NCBI RefSeq assembly: GCF_028389875.1
Contig: NC_084665.1
Location: 122,840,602-122,904,601 of the forward strand
Length of the DNA: 64,000 nucleotides
Reading direction: 5' to 3'
Source of the DNA: Rhea pennata
Lineage: Eukaryota; Chordata; Aves; Rheiformes; Rheidae
The notes under the pieces were generated by a model. The model made no database searches, was not told the origin of the DNA, and was given only the letters and a program-made list of their open reading frames with translations. This document shows, one piece after another, positions 28,101-42,124 of this stretch. Numbering within the stretch: the first letter of the stretch is position 1; every line of letters begins with the position of its first letter. Position numbers and translations under genes: made by a program.

Positions 28101-31100
28101 TTGCTCTTCTTACACAAAAGCAATTCCTGCTTCAGGTATTCGTTATCATGCAACATTAACATTGCAGCTCATGCAGCAATGAACGTTTATAGGTACTTCA
28201 CTGAACTGCTCTCAGCTGTGCTTTGATAGGGTCCCCAATCTTCACACACCATGAAAACAAAAGTAGTTTGGCCATTAAACCTTCTGTAATGGAACAGACA
28301 AGTTAACTGACTGTCAGGCAGTCACGTATCAACACTGAAAGTTGTAGTACCTAATGCATTGCTGGAAACATGTTCATCTGCCATTGCAGGTACGAAAGGG
28401 GACATTTCTTGTAATAATTTTCTTTAGGTTCATTAGTGCATTAAGGTGCACTAAATTACCAGTAAAATGAATGTCTGTTTAAGCTGAAAAAGGTCTTCTG
28501 GCTAAAATCAATAGCATGCCAACTATATGAGCTTGAGATTTGCAACTTTATTTGTTTCTGAACCACTTATCAGGATATTATATCGGAAGGTTTATTTCTT
28601 CCTTCAGTTGGTAAACTAAAGAGACCAGTCTTAAAAGCTGAAGCAGTAGGATTTGGGTAAGTTTCTTTTTCTTATTCTCACACAGTTGCACTATTTGATT
28701 ACAGGTTAATAACTGTAGTATTACAGAGAAATGCTTTCTCCTTACACATCAAATTAATTTTAAAATTATTTCAGTATTGTTTTTATACCTAAGATAGCAT
28801 CCATTTAATTACAGGGTACTTGGTTCCTAATCCAGTTTCCTCGGGATTTTGGAGGGTCTGAATTACTGCTAAAGATCTAGAAAGTTTCCTAGCTGTTATA
28901 TCATCTTCATTTTATGAATATGAAAGAAAGATATTTTGGCTATAGAATGCACCTCTTGATTGCACTTGGCTTTTCACAGTTTTGTTAAACATAATTAAGA
29001 TAACTTTCATTAACAATTTGCCAGCAACTTTAGCGCATGCTAAATTTATGCTAAAGTTCAAGATGATCAATATACATGGGTGATTTTTCTGAGAAAAGTT
29101 CACAGTCTGAGATATTGCCTCAAGAATGTTAATTTAATCAAGTTGTACTGACGTTTTCCTCTAAAGAGAAATCAGATAATAATAAGGAAAAGCCACATCA
29201 CCTCATATTTCTAAAGACAACAAATAAAACACTTCAAATATATTTCAGTATGAACGACATGCTTGTGCAATACCAAAAGCATTAAATGTTTAGCCGATGT
29301 AGCCATTTACACATACAAATGTGAAATCATGCATTAACTTGCTAAGACAGACAGACGTTTTCATTGCCCTCCCTGAAGAATCTCTTTAAACATTTTTTCC
29401 CTTAATACATGATTACATCCCATACCAGAACAAATGGCCACAGTGAAAGAGGATTTCATAAAATCAGAAATAGCACAGAAAACCTAGAAGAAGAATTATC
29501 TCAGAGTACATACAGTCCCAGAAGCAAATGAGCAAAATTGTATCTTGATACAAAGAAAAAGAAAAGGTTGAGTCAAGTCTAGAGGAGAGGAAGGTTGTGG
29601 ATTAATTAGAATGCATATTGAGAATTTGTTTAGATTAGACAAACTTTGGCTAAGTTTAAGTAAAGCCCTTGGTTTGAGTGGTACCAAACTGCTATCAGCT
29701 ACTTCATGCAATAAGGGCCCAGAGTTAACACACACAGCAAAGAAGAAAAATGGAATAAAAGGGAAGTAGCTAGCTGTCTAAAACATCTATTAATAATGGT
29801 CCATCGTGAATGACATCAGCAGATATAAACATTTTGTTTGAGTGTGAATCGTCGCAGGAGTAAGACAAGGCACATCCTCGCAGTGGGACTGGATAGACAT
29901 GCTTATATTGCAGCGCAACTGCATTTTGCTATATAACATTGCACAATAACTTGTACAACTGAGGAAGGGCCAGAAGGACCCTTGGCAAAAGAGGAGGTGA
30001 AAGCACTTAGCCTCGGGCCCCGCTTAGACCTCAGCCTTACGTAAGGTCGTCCACCATTCAGCTTTAACAAGCGCAGTTTGTAAATCTTGTAAACTCCCCC
30101 ACGAAGCTGGACTTTGTTATCCCATTTGTACACTGCAAATTCTTTGATCATCATTGTGAAACAAATCCACAATTTTAAGAAAAGTGGCCTAACATTAACT
30201 GGATGTACTTTTCAGCATGCCAGAGGAAGTGTTTTTTCTGCCCAACAGTGAAGGCAAGCGGAGCTGCAGACCTGGCCAAGTCGTCTTTACAAACCTTAAC
30301 AGAGGGAACGGTACTCGTAAGTGCTATTGCTGGTGTATCCAGGTGTCGTAGGAGACACCTAGCAATGACCATGGGTTATTACCCCGCTTGGAGACAAGCA
30401 AGACAACGATGATAACATCACGCAGGCTTTCTGCCACTCTTCTGAGCGTAACCGAAGAGCTGTGCTCAAAGATGGAGAATTGCTTTCCTGAGAAGAATAC
30501 GGAGTCCCTGTATTTTGATCACAAACTAAATTGGTGATATGACTGACCTGGCTATCTGGGGTAAAATCTGAGACTATATCTCAAGCACCTCTCCAGAGGC
30601 AGTTAACAACTGGACAGAAGAGTTATGATCATGACTAGATCACAATGATTAAAATCCTGGCATTTTGGTTTAAGAGTTGATATTAATAAGGAAAAGATTA
30701 ATTTATTTTATTACTACTTTAAATATGCGTTTTTGTCTTTTTTTAAAAAATTACCTTTTGGATTTCCTCTGTGCAGGAGTTGCCAGAGTCTGGTTGCTTA
30801 AATGAAGTTGGGGAGCTGCTTCACCGAGGAGCTATCTCAGAGCTCACACGGCGAATTCCCCTCGGGTCTGTACTAACACTGATGAAAGGAGAGGGGAAAA
30901 AAATCTATGACATTTGAACAGCGGATTCCATTATATTTGCACCTTCAGCGGCTGTCTGGTCAGGAAAAAAGAAAGTGTGAATGTGCCGAGCAAGATGACT
31001 TTGACTTATAAAAACTGCTTTTATCAAGGTCACGCAGGAAGCCCAAACTTTTAACTGGGCGCTGCTCGCTTGCCGCAGGGAAGTGCTCTGTGAACTGACT

Positions 31101-34100
31101 CATCTCCGGCTTCACACGGGATTAACTGCACCGCTTGAATGTAGTCTCCTCCGTTCGAGGCAGAGTCGGGTTGGACACTTCCAAAGATGCTCATCCCAGA
31201 ATCCAGCAGGAAAAGATATTTCAGAGATAGTTGCTGTATGGAGCACATAAATAAGCCAAGGTTAAATATTGAGCAAGGATTCAAATTTGGATTTTCATCT
31301 TATACTCAACTCTGTCAAAGGATATGAGAACTTTTTCGCTAATTTTTTCTAACAACAATGTTGCATTCGATTCTTCTGTTGAACTTTTTCAGAGGGAGAA
31401 ATTTTTATTCCCTCCAGGAAAATTGACAATATTCTACCTGTAGGGAAAAATTCTTGTCTTCAGCACAGCTTTGAAAATTCTGTATCTTTGATAATAAAAT
31501 AAATTAAAACAAAGAAATGCATTTATGTATTTCCTCACCCCTCTCTCAGGACAAATGCAGGCAACAAACAACCTCAAAACTCTGTCACCCCAACCACGAA
31601 CACTTTAGCACACATCAAATCTTTGCTGCTCAACACAACTGGGCAAATTTTATTGTTTTTTGAGATATTGCATTTGGTTGCTTATTCTTAATAGCTTCAT
31701 ATAAAGACCTATAAAGATGTTAACACCAGAAGAATTTTTACTTGTACAGCTCCTGTTGATACTGAATAGACAGATTTATTTTTTCTGCACATAGAAATGT
31801 TACATAATCTACTTTCATGCATGCACATACATGCACACACATACCATTAATTCTAGTGATAAAGCATCTTAGCTTTTTAAAAAAAGATAATGCACTGAGA
31901 AGTGTATTGCTTGAGAAAATAAAAATAATATACTTCCCCTGAAAGATGCTATAAAGATATGCCATCTGGGAAGGCATTAGAAGCTTCGTATTTAAGGTTA
32001 CGCTTTGGGTTTAGGGGCTCGTGATCTCTCAAAGCATTCAGCGAGTCTGCTCACTGATAGCAGTATCTCTAAGTAGTTAGTAAAATATCTCACATAACCT
32101 TCAAAGCTATTCAATGAAAGCAATCATGACTGTCATTAATACTCTGGAAGAGACAATTCACAACGTCTTACCTGCTTCGTTTAAATTTTGTATCTAATAT
32201 ACAAGTCTCTAATGTAAAGAACGGAGATCACAGTGGTTGCCAGTATGAAGCTTGTACTGTGACACTGCTGCTGAAAGGTTAATGTGATTTTTGGATGCAT
32301 GAAATGGAAAATACTTAACATTAGAGGAGAAAAGTGATGAAGTCAAGGTGATACCACAACTGGAAGGATGTGATCAAAACAGCACATCTGCCTTAAAGTC
32401 CGTGCGAATCCTCCAACTTCTCAATGTACAAACAGGTAAAATTGCGTGTGCAGCCTTCAACAAATCAGGTTCTGCATTTTGTAGTCAAAATATATGTGTA
32501 TACAAGAGATTAAAAAACCAGCAACTTGCTAACTCAGAGCATATAATTTCTAGACCGGTCTCATAAAAACACAGACATTTAGAGATAAGTATGAGCAGAT
32601 CAATGGCAGATCGATGACTGCTCTTCTCTAATAAAACATAATTAAAAAGATAAATGCAACAATCCAAATTACTATTCAAAAGGGACAACTTTATTAAATC
32701 CCTTTGCATGGATATTTCTTCTCTTTGTCCTCCTGTCCTACTGCATAAAACAGAGAGTAAAAAAATCTCTATCCAGAGCATCTTAAGCAATATATCCTTT
32801 ACTCATACCAAAGACTTTAGGCATTAAGGAGAAATGTTTGTGGGACACCTAGAGCAGAAATCTTATCACCTAGCTTTAACCAAATACAGATGCAAGTTCT
32901 TCACCAGGTCTAGCTACAGGTTCCTTGTACAGTTAACGGAGGGGAATACAGGACATTGGGTGCCATTTATCCAAGTTATTATAGACCCCTGAAAATGGCT
33001 CTCTCGTCTCCTCATCCTTGGGAAGAAACGAACTGCGTTGTAGATGAGCCCATTTCTCTGCCAGGGCTGCAAAGGGAGCCTATGGTGTCAGCTCAGTACA
33101 AGTGAGTGCCCAGCATCCAGTTAGACCAACCCTGCCCAGAACATTTCATGGGCCAAAGGCTTCCTCCAGACAAGTGTAATTGCTGTGTTCTGGTTATCTT
33201 TCAATGGAGAAGTAACACACTAGGAGCAATGTAAATTATTACATCAACAGCAGTTCGCCAAGAAAGGTTTCGATTTCCCTGAACAGCACAGGCAGAGACC
33301 AGAAGAGAGTTCAGGCAATGTGATTTTCAAAATTAATATTTCATCACACTGATGTTTTCTTCATTCTTAAGACATATAGAAACAGGAATGAAAGAAGGCC
33401 GAGATGATCTTGGCACGAAATAGCTGAAATTTCAGAGGTGTCTACATCAGGGCAAAGGAAGGTTTCTACAAGTGCTCCAGTTGCTCTTTCAAACTCTTGC
33501 TCTTTCAAAACTTCCTCGTTAGAATGATTGCGCTCTTGTACAAATAACAGAGCTGAGCAAAGGCTGTTACATTTTGGGTTTTATTTTTGTTGTTTGCATG
33601 ATTTATCTTCATTGCACCATTAAGATAACTTCGGACCAAAAATAGCAATGTAGGGAAACCAAGCCCGCTTTGCCCAAGATTTGCAGAGACAGCCGGTGAG
33701 AATGTGCACCTTTTCAAGGTGTTCACCGAAACATACCTCTAGCAGTGCCATTTTTGGAAAGTCCTGGTATTTTAGCCTTCTGTAGTTAGATTTCCAGACA
33801 GTAACAGAAAATGAGACTTATAGCTCCCAGCTGTATTTCAAATGTCTCTTTTCATGTTCCTTATCCACCGTTAATACTTTTGTTAGTTTTTTTTCTTAAT
33901 ATACTAGAATTTAGGAGAATGTTGCAACTAGGAAAAGTGCTTCTGCAGTGGAATGTGATAAGGATACTGATCCCTAATGCATCTATTAATGATGATAGGA
34001 AAGTATTGTGGAAAACATTGGTTTACCCTGAAGAAATAATCCAAGAATTCATTTCATACTATTTCCTTTTATTTACATTGTCATAAAATCTGTCACTGAG

Positions 34101-34175
34101 CCACATAACTTGTGTTTACTTCCTAGAAACAATAATTTAGCTATGTCAAATCGTATCAAGTTAACCTGAGGTTAA

Positions 34176-34955
34176 AATCATGAGGTTCAACAAGCACAAG
34201 TGCAGAGTCCTGCACCTGGGGAAAAATAACCCTGGGCACCAATACAAGCTGGGGTCTGACCTTGTGCAGTGCAGCTCTGCAGAGAGGGACCTAGGAGTGC
34301 TGGTGAATGACAGGTTGACCATGAGCCAGCAATCTGCCCTTGTGGCCAAGAAGGCCAATGGTCTCCTAGGCTGCATTAGGAAGAGTGTTGCCAGCAGGTG
34401 GAGGGAGGTGATCCTGCCCCTCTCCTCAGCCCTGGGCAGGCCTCATCTCGAGTACTGTGTCCAGTTCTGGGCTCCCCAGGACAAGAGAGACATGGAGCTA
34501 CTGGAGAGAGTCCAGCGTAGGGCTACGAAGATGATCCGAGGGCTGGAGCAACTGCCTGTGAGGAACGGCTGCGAGAGCTGGGCCTGTTCAGCCTGGGGAA
34601 GAGAAGACTGAGGGGGGATCTGATCAATGTGTACAAGTACCTGAAGGGAGGGTGTCAAGGGGACAGGGACAAACTCTTTCCAGTTGTCCCATGTGACAGG
34701 ACAAGAGGCAATGGGCAGAAATTGAAGCACAGGCAGTTCCACCTGACCGTGAGGGGGAATTTCTTCCCTGTGAGAGTGACGGAGCACTGGCACAGGTTGC
34801 CCAGAGAGGTTGTGGAGTCTCCTTGTCTGGAGATCTTCAAGGCCTGCCTGGATGCAACCCTGTCTAACATGCTCTAGGTGACCCTGCTGAGCAGGGGGGT
34901 TGGACTAGATGATCTCCAGAGGTCCCTTCCAACCTTGCTGATTCTATGATTCACC
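34176..34955 (+). mobile_element. CR1 LINE, 5'-truncated, relatively young
   Basis: This is a sense-oriented CR1 copy beginning abruptly at about ATGAGGTTCAACAAGCACAAG (34180) within the region after the reverse transcriptase. A 143-codon frame (34180-34611) reads through the conserved C-terminal part (pieces [20 protein letters not shown] and [20 protein letters not shown]). A second frame (34629-34877) continues to the natural end after a frame break near 34560-34615. The 3' end is the canonical tail with GGTTGGACTAGATGATCTCC at about 34899 and GATTCTATGATTC at about 34939. It is very similar to the 3' part of the copy at 60.1-61.4 kb. Too short to be mobile. Confidence 0.95.
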
Positions 34956-37900
34956 GGGTGAAAATAATATAACTTTTAACAGAGTGCCTTTCATAAAAAG
35001 GTATGATTTCAAAACCAAGAAATTATCAGTAAGACACCCTTTAATCAATAAAATTAACATCTTTCTAAAAATAAAGAATTTGGTAAGTGACTGCTAGTTA
35101 CCTGGTTTTCTCATTGTAATAGAAGACTGTATCTTATGCTACTAAATCACATTGTTTTGACTTCAGAACTGCACAGAACAGTGACTTTAAAAAAAAAAGA
35201 TAAATATTTACAAATATAAAAATATTTGCCTGATCTGACCAGCACATTTCAGGGTATATTCATGAATATGAATTCATAAATACGTGCACAACAAAAGTCA
35301 TTCAAGAGAAATCCTATGTTATCATTGGGATTATTATTATTCATTTACACTATGGCATCACGTAGGATCTTTAGCCATGACCCAGGGCTCAAGCACACCA
35401 AGCATTGTGCAATCATAGGACAAGAGAGTAGGTCGCACTCTCAATATTTATCCTTAGGACAGGTTTGTGTTAACCCCTTTTTACCAAGGGAAAATTGAAC
35501 CAAATTCAGAGAATCAAGGTCAGTTACCAGTGTCATGACCTTCAAGAAATAAAATGATGATGATAAAATTTTGATGATTAAAAGGTAGACCACATTTGAA
35601 GGTATTAATGCCTTGCTACACAATTGATAAGGTAAATAGGAGCATTAAACTTCTGAATGTATTTTATATGAGCTATGGATTGTCCTAACCATGATTAGAC
35701 TCAGTTTGGTGTGACTGGCTGGACAGTCAAAGAAACATTTTGTCTTCTTTCTGAAAAACTGCATCAGCACTGGGAAGCTGCACGATATTACTGGATTTCC
35801 AATCCAGACTACTTACCTCAAAAAGACAGAAATCCGGTCAGTGTTCCTCCCAGGACATCCAAGGTTCACATTAGGACAGTTCCGGGGCAGCCAGCATTCA
35901 TATAAGAGCAGAACCCCGATCTCCTTTCTCTCCTCCGGCTCTAAACTTCCATTTCCATAATGTTCATTATTTTTAGGCATCTTGTAGTAGCTCAGGTGAT
36001 CAGGAACATATGCCATCAAGTTTTATAATTCAAGTAACTTAGGACTGTGACTAGTCTTAAGTGTAACGTTCCTCTAGAAGGAAGGAGTCATGCATTCATC
36101 AGGAACACCCTGTTTGTGCTTATTCCTCAAAACTATCCACGCTTATTCCTCATAAACCCTTCATAATAAAGTGTCCTACCCAGAGGCTGCCATCCTCTGA
36201 TGCTGAACAGTTGCAGAACTCCAGACTGGCTGGGACAGTGATCTTAGGACATCTCGTCTCCTTCCCCATCATCCTTTGCTTTCGGTTTCAGCTATCTGAT
36301 AGCTCTGTTCACCGTGCACCAAATCCCCAGCCATCCCAGATGTCTTGGGACAAGTCTTCCCAGTGCACGCAAAGGCCTCACGGGCAGAACCAGCATTTGG
36401 AGTTCCCACCTCTACCCACAGCATGCTCCCACCGCTTCACACCAGTGCAACCTCTGTGGGCCTCACCATGAACTGGGTCTGGTCCAGTTAGAGCTGCATG
36501 ACACAGCGGGGAGCTGCGTGAAGACATATGCCCTACTGAAGCAGCCTGATGGCCATAACCCTGGGTCAAGCTAAAATCTAGCTATCAACAGGTCTCAGAT
36601 GGGCTTTCAAGGGCTGGTTGCTGAAGCAGAAATCCTCGCTGGAGCTAGTCAACGAAAACAAAGAATCCACAGCCTTTTTCCTTGTCAGCATCGTGATTAA
36701 GTTTCATTAATTTTAATGAATTTCAATTCTGCATTTGTAGCTTAAGTCTCAGTAATCATGAATTAAGTCTCGATCATTGCTTTTAGTTGCGGGTTTTCAC
36801 ACACATTCTTGCAAGCAAAAAGACAGAAATTCCTATTAGATCAACATAGCCTGTAACCTGAGGGATACATGTGTGTACTAAATTCCTCTTCTGCCTGCTA
36901 GTAAAAAAGGCAATCAATGCAAATTCAATACTACAACTCATCTTCTGAAAGAAAAATAGACAGGTCAATTTATTTAGCTTGTCCAAAAGAAGGTTGAAGG
37001 GTGATTGAATGACTTTTGAATTCCTAACTCAGAAAGATTTCTGAGAGAAAAAGGCTCTAACTAATCATAGCAATTTCTTCTGACCTAAAAAATAAAAACT
37101 AAAAATAAAACAAAAACAAGAGACAGTGAATCTTTTCCCAAAACAGACATTTCCAAGGCACTCATGGCTTAGCCTTTCCTTCTAAAGTTGGTAGAAATTT
37201 TACTACTTATCAGTACATTTCAATGTCATGCTTCCAATTTTGCCATCAACAGGTCTTTGGGCAGATCCTGACACACAGTATACTCTAGCAGTTTTACAAT
37301 TTTTATTAATAAAAGGTGAAAATTCTCTTTTCTACTCCCCTAGTTCTGCAGTGCACAACAGCACTTACACTTGCCTTACAGGAGATAAAGAGCATTTCCC
37401 CTGTTAAGCTGTGCTTCTCCAACTGGCTATATAAACACCTTAGGCTCTCTGTAGTGAGCAGAGATTAAGATAACATTTTGTAAGAACACAGGAGCTAAGC
37501 AGGAAATCCAGGCAGCCTCTGAACTCCCAGACCAAGCGTCCCAGAAACATGGAAGATTTTCAGCCACACCGTGACAGGAACAAAGATTACATGTAGAAAT
37601 GAATCATTTACTATGGAAATAACGATTACTTGGAGAGACACACATCACAATGTCATAAATCTTGCATGATTTAAACATGAGTGGTACCAGATGCCCAGCT
37701 CTGCTCTCTTGCACCACAGAAATCTAGACTAATTATTGACATCAATGAGTATTTTGGAAGGGAGGAACATTAAGAGCAGGAAGGGGAGGATCGGCAAAGA
37801 CCCTACTGATGAACAGCAGCGTTTATTAAAAACGTTGGCACCAATGTGAGCAAACTGATGCTATTTCCTGATCTTACATTTCCTTACAATTACATTTCCA

Positions 37901-38979
37901 AAGCAGAGAGCACTGCCTAAAGATGGCCACCAATAATTCCAGACATTCATGTTTGGCTAACTGCAATAAAACTGTGAAGGAGAGAAAGGTCTGGGACAGT
38001 TACCAAGTGTTAAGGCCATTTCACAGGCTGGAGAGCTTCTTTCACACCACTGTACAGATCCCAGTAATTAGTGTTTACTGAAAGCCTGATTTAGCAGCAC
38101 CGAAAAAAAGACAAAATAACCGCTTCTCAAAATATTTTGTTCTACTACTAACTTAACCTTCCTTAAGGAAGGGTATTTGGAGCTGGATGAATTCAAGCTA
38201 AAGTAACTTGATCTTCCCATAACTCGGTAATTCTGAGAGTCTTCCTGTTCTGTAACCAGAGAAGTTGCAGCATGAATAAGCAGTAAATTAAAAAACTTGA
38301 CCTCCAGTCCCCAGGGGTTGGCATGTTCTTTCTCATCAACCGATTGTTCAATACCTAATCTTCCAATAAACCAAACAGATCACTTGTTAACGGCCTGAAC
38401 CTGAAAGAACCTGAAGAGCTCATGCACATGTTTTATGTGGGTTGAAAGGCTACAATTAAACCCTGGTGCTTAAGGAAGCAGGGGAGCACCAAGCTTTTGG
38501 CATTTAGCACTGCCAAATAAACAAAAGAGAAATTCTGATTTACCTGTTGCAGATAAATAAATAAATAGAACAAAGGTGAGACACTAAAAATAGCGAAGGA
38601 ATCCACTTTTAGTCAGACAAGGGCAGTACATGGCTTGCTGGCATTTTTGAGAGTCAAGGAGTTTGGCTTTTGAGAAAGAGGAAAAAAAAACTGGGGTCAG
38701 AGAATGCCGTGGTGCCCTCTGAGGGGCTCTCTCCTGGGGGCACATCCATCATAGACTGGAGCTGCATCTCCACTGTCGTGGCTGGCAATGTCACGACGTC
38801 CACTTGCAGGGACGCGCGCCCCGGCTAGAAGTGCCGCATGCCAAAAAAGCGTGTTTTGCTCCCATGCCCTGAAACCTTATTTGACTTAGTGAGGCATAGT
38901 ACCCTACAAACCTTGCATCTCTAGCAACGTTCGCTGTTAACGCCCAGACAGACTAAGCACAAGACAGCACTCCAATGCT
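34956..38979. other. Intergenic, no gene seen
   Basis: No supported exon. Two overlapping 86-codon plus frames at 36211-36574 show no domain and lie in a locally GC-richer patch. Confidence 0.5.
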
Positions 38980-39296
38980 TCCTCGTTAAGCGACGCCACC
39001 ATGGTGACCACTCAGGTGAAGCATTTCAGAACGCGACTGTGTTACTACACACTTTTACAGGCAACAGCAAGGACTTCTTCGTGTCGAAGCCATGAGTTTC
39101 TGCAATCTCTAGTCGAAAGGCATCACATCGCTTCTCGGCGGAGAGGCGGACCTAAGAGCCAGGGCCAGAACCAGGCAGCGCCTTCGTGAAGGACCCCGGC
39201 GCAGCGCCCGTCGGCAGCGGACAGCAGGCAGAGAGCAGGGCTGGCGCCAGCGGCACCAAGCCTCGCGGTGCAGACAACCACTCGCTACGAGTAAGT
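38980..39296 (+). promoter_or_regulatory. CpG-dense candidate first exon with ideal start context and splice donor
   Basis: From about 39125 to 39292 I count roughly 18 CpG dinucleotides in some 170 bases, exceptional for this AT-rich window. Just upstream is GCCACCATGG (38995-39004), an ideal vertebrate start context. It opens a 62-codon frame (39001-39189) ending in TGA. Further right, CTACGA|GTAAGT at 39287-39296 is a near-consensus splice donor on the same strand. A plus-strand promoter and first exon, coding or noncoding, would look like this. The encoded peptide has no family that I recognise, and a decayed CpG island would look similar. Confidence 0.35.
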
Positions 39297-41648
39297 TTTA
39301 TGGGGCAGCCTGGCAGTCTTAACAGCTTGCCGAAACCGTGCTGGTTTTGCACCCTTCTCCGTTTTGATTTACTTACTGTGGAGAACATCCTTATGCTAAA
39401 TAGAAAAAGAGAGGGAAGAGAAGTTAAATCAACATTCTGCCCAAGAACTTACCTTGGCTTCGAGCTTGACATGAGAATTCAACTTCACCTGCCTGACCAA
39501 GCAGCTCCGACATCGCTCTACACTTGGCTGTGTAACCAACACCGTAAATCTATGCAGGTTTGAACACACATGGGGTGCAGGGTGGAACAGCTCCAAAACA
39601 AGCTCTGGCAGATCAAGGAGTCTATCTAACATTCACATTGACATTATTGAGCTGTTGCAACATTATGATGACTTGGGAATTTGGCAGAGTTTCAACTCTA
39701 GTGAAAACAGTATTTTGCCTCTAGTTGCAATTAGAACTGGGCCATCAGCCCAAGACATTTGACGAATTATCAGTTCACAACCCTCAGAGGACAGCTACAG
39801 CTTTCATCTCTCTCAAAAACATTTATTCATGAAACACACTTGTCCAGTTTATTTTGGGGGTATTAAAAATAAAGCCTCAGCGCTCATCCCCACCCTGTAT
39901 CATTTACTGGTTCTCTGTAAAACCCCAGTTATTTTTAAATAGCTAAATTCTCATAAAACACAGTAAAACTCTGTGCTGTGTGTTAGCTTCTGGAAAAAAA
40001 AAAAGCACCTCACTTCAAATACCTTTTAATAAATGGTTTCAGTGCTCATCTCAGCGACATGTGGATCAAATTCCTTTTACCAAACTGTTGCATGGGTAAG
40101 ACCCGTGTTGAATTTCCTGGCATTTTTGAGTGAGTGTGTATAACACAGGAAGCCTCAACTAACATTGTCTATAAATACAGTCGTAATAGACTGTAGTCTA
40201 ATGCGCGCATGTGCATGTCCATACACGAGAGAAGGGAAAGGTGCTAGCTTGACGCAAATTCCCTGAAATTTTTCAGGTACTACCAAAAACCCCAACATTC
40301 ATTAATGAAATTTCACTACTAACAATAAAATAAGTAATCAAAAAAAATGTCAGCTGAGTTACATGCAGTTCTGGAAAAAGGGGTAGGGGAAAACAGTGCT
40401 GGTCTTAAACATGTTGCAGCAAACCCTGGTGCAAACAAGTAGTTATGCTGGAAACTGCAAAATGGGATCCTCTTCTTTCAGAGGTGACCACCTGTACAGT
40501 TGTTAACAGCTGCAAAGGATACAAGCTGAGCACTGGCTAGCAAAAATATTCACCTAGCATTGCGTGTAGGTAGAACTATCCATAAATTAGAATATAATTA
40601 AAATCCCACTGTATCTGTTAAAAATTTTCCATTTTATCTACTGGCGTGTAAGGGACAATTAGAGTTTCCCAGTGAAGTACATATTAGCTAATTATCCAGT
40701 CCTGATCTGCGGACAACTCTCACGTAAGTTTTTGAACAACTCTCTAAAACATAGCAGCTGAATCATTAATCAGGAGTACAATTCTACCTCAGTGAAATGA
40801 AACTGTCAAGTATGTCAGATATATAACGCTCTGATACTTCATTGAAAAAGGCCATGCAGGAACTTAGAAGACATACTGAAAAAAGGTTTAACAAAGACAA
40901 ATCCAAGATAAATGTAACTTAATGAAAAAGAAATGAAAAAGAAAACTTTGTAATTGCTTCAGGAAGAGAAATATGGCAAAGCACAGATGATGCTACTTGA
41001 CACTAAGAAGCAGACTCTGGGGTAATGTCTTTTTAAATTTATATTATCACAGTACAGAGGCTCATATGATTTCCAGAGTTCTCCAACATGCAAATATTTT
41101 GTATGAAAGGAGCAAGGACAGTCTCTTATAATAAGACTAAACTCCGAGCAGAGAAAAGATAGGAATGCAAGGAAGCAACAGAGTCCTGGGGACACAAACT
41201 GCTGCCTCAACGCGCAGGCTCTCCAGATCTTCTCATGGCTTCTCTCCCTCTGGGACATTAGGCTTCATGCTTTTTTTCTTATTAACTATCACATTCCCAA
41301 TATCCCACAGTTCATCTTCCAGTGTATTTTTCTCCTTCTTAAGTAAAGGGGTGTTGAATACATAAAACAGCATTATTTTGATTGAATCATCTATCAGATT
41401 TAAATGTACGTGAAAAATTACTTCTGTAGTTGCCAGAGAGTAGCAACAGATGTCTGACTTGAGTAATACCAGCTTATTTTAAAGGGAGCTTATCTACTTT
41501 TAACTCCAGAAAGGAGATTCGTTGTACACTCATTTATGTTGGTATGACTAGGGGATATACATAATTTGCTTAACATATCTATGATTTAGTTATATTGTTG
41601 TATTGGCATGTATCAGAAAAAAAATACCAAAAGCAAGGTTTAAAACAA

Positions 41649-41694
41649 TGGAAGATATTTAAAGTAGTATTGAACTGGAAGATATTTAAAGTAG
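41649..41694. repeat. Short direct repeat, 19 bp, 27-bp spacing
   Basis: TGGAAGATATTTAAAGTAG occurs exactly twice, at 41649-41667 and 41676-41694, separated by eight bases. It is probably a local duplication. Confidence 0.85.
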
Positions 41695-42104
41695 CCTTTA
41701 ATAATGTAACCTGTTGCTTTCTGTAATTCTTCACTTCAAATGAAAATAATCCAGTTTCTAGGCTGTTGGTAGCAATAGTGAACCGTGAAATTTCCAGAAA
41801 ATGGCAGATGTTGAAGGTTAAAACGCTGAAATATTTTAATATTCCACAGACTAGAGGAATAAGTAACACAGGCAGTAAAGGTGAATGGATTACGAAGAGT
41901 TCATTTGTAAGAAAAGGCACTGTCTTAGACCTGACACACTCTTGGTTCAGCTGTCAGCTTTGAACCAGTTAGTCAAGTCTACTCCATGCTTCCATTCCCC
42001 ATGTGTCTCTTGAATAGCACACTTCTACCTCACATGCACGTTTCAAGGGAAAACTCTGATAATTAAGCAAGTCCTCAAATATCAAGGGGATAAGGACCAC
42101 ATCT

Positions 42105-42124
42105 AAAAAAAAAAAAAAAAAAAA
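42105..42124. repeat. Poly-A run (20)
   Basis: An uninterrupted A run. No retroposed gene sequence was recognised to its left, so it is listed only as a homopolymer. Confidence 0.9.

Larger units (their letters stand above)
18466..34175. other. Long gene-poor stretch
   Basis: No intact exon was recognised over about 15.7 kb. Open frames of 100-128 codons (20834-21199 plus, 23917-24246 plus, 27000-27380 plus, 27469-27083 minus, 27844-27527 minus) look compositionally random and lack splice context or motifs. Simple repeats lie at 23370-23417, 23779-23820 and 25079-25135. A mildly CpG-enriched part lies at 30820-31160. Confidence 0.5.
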
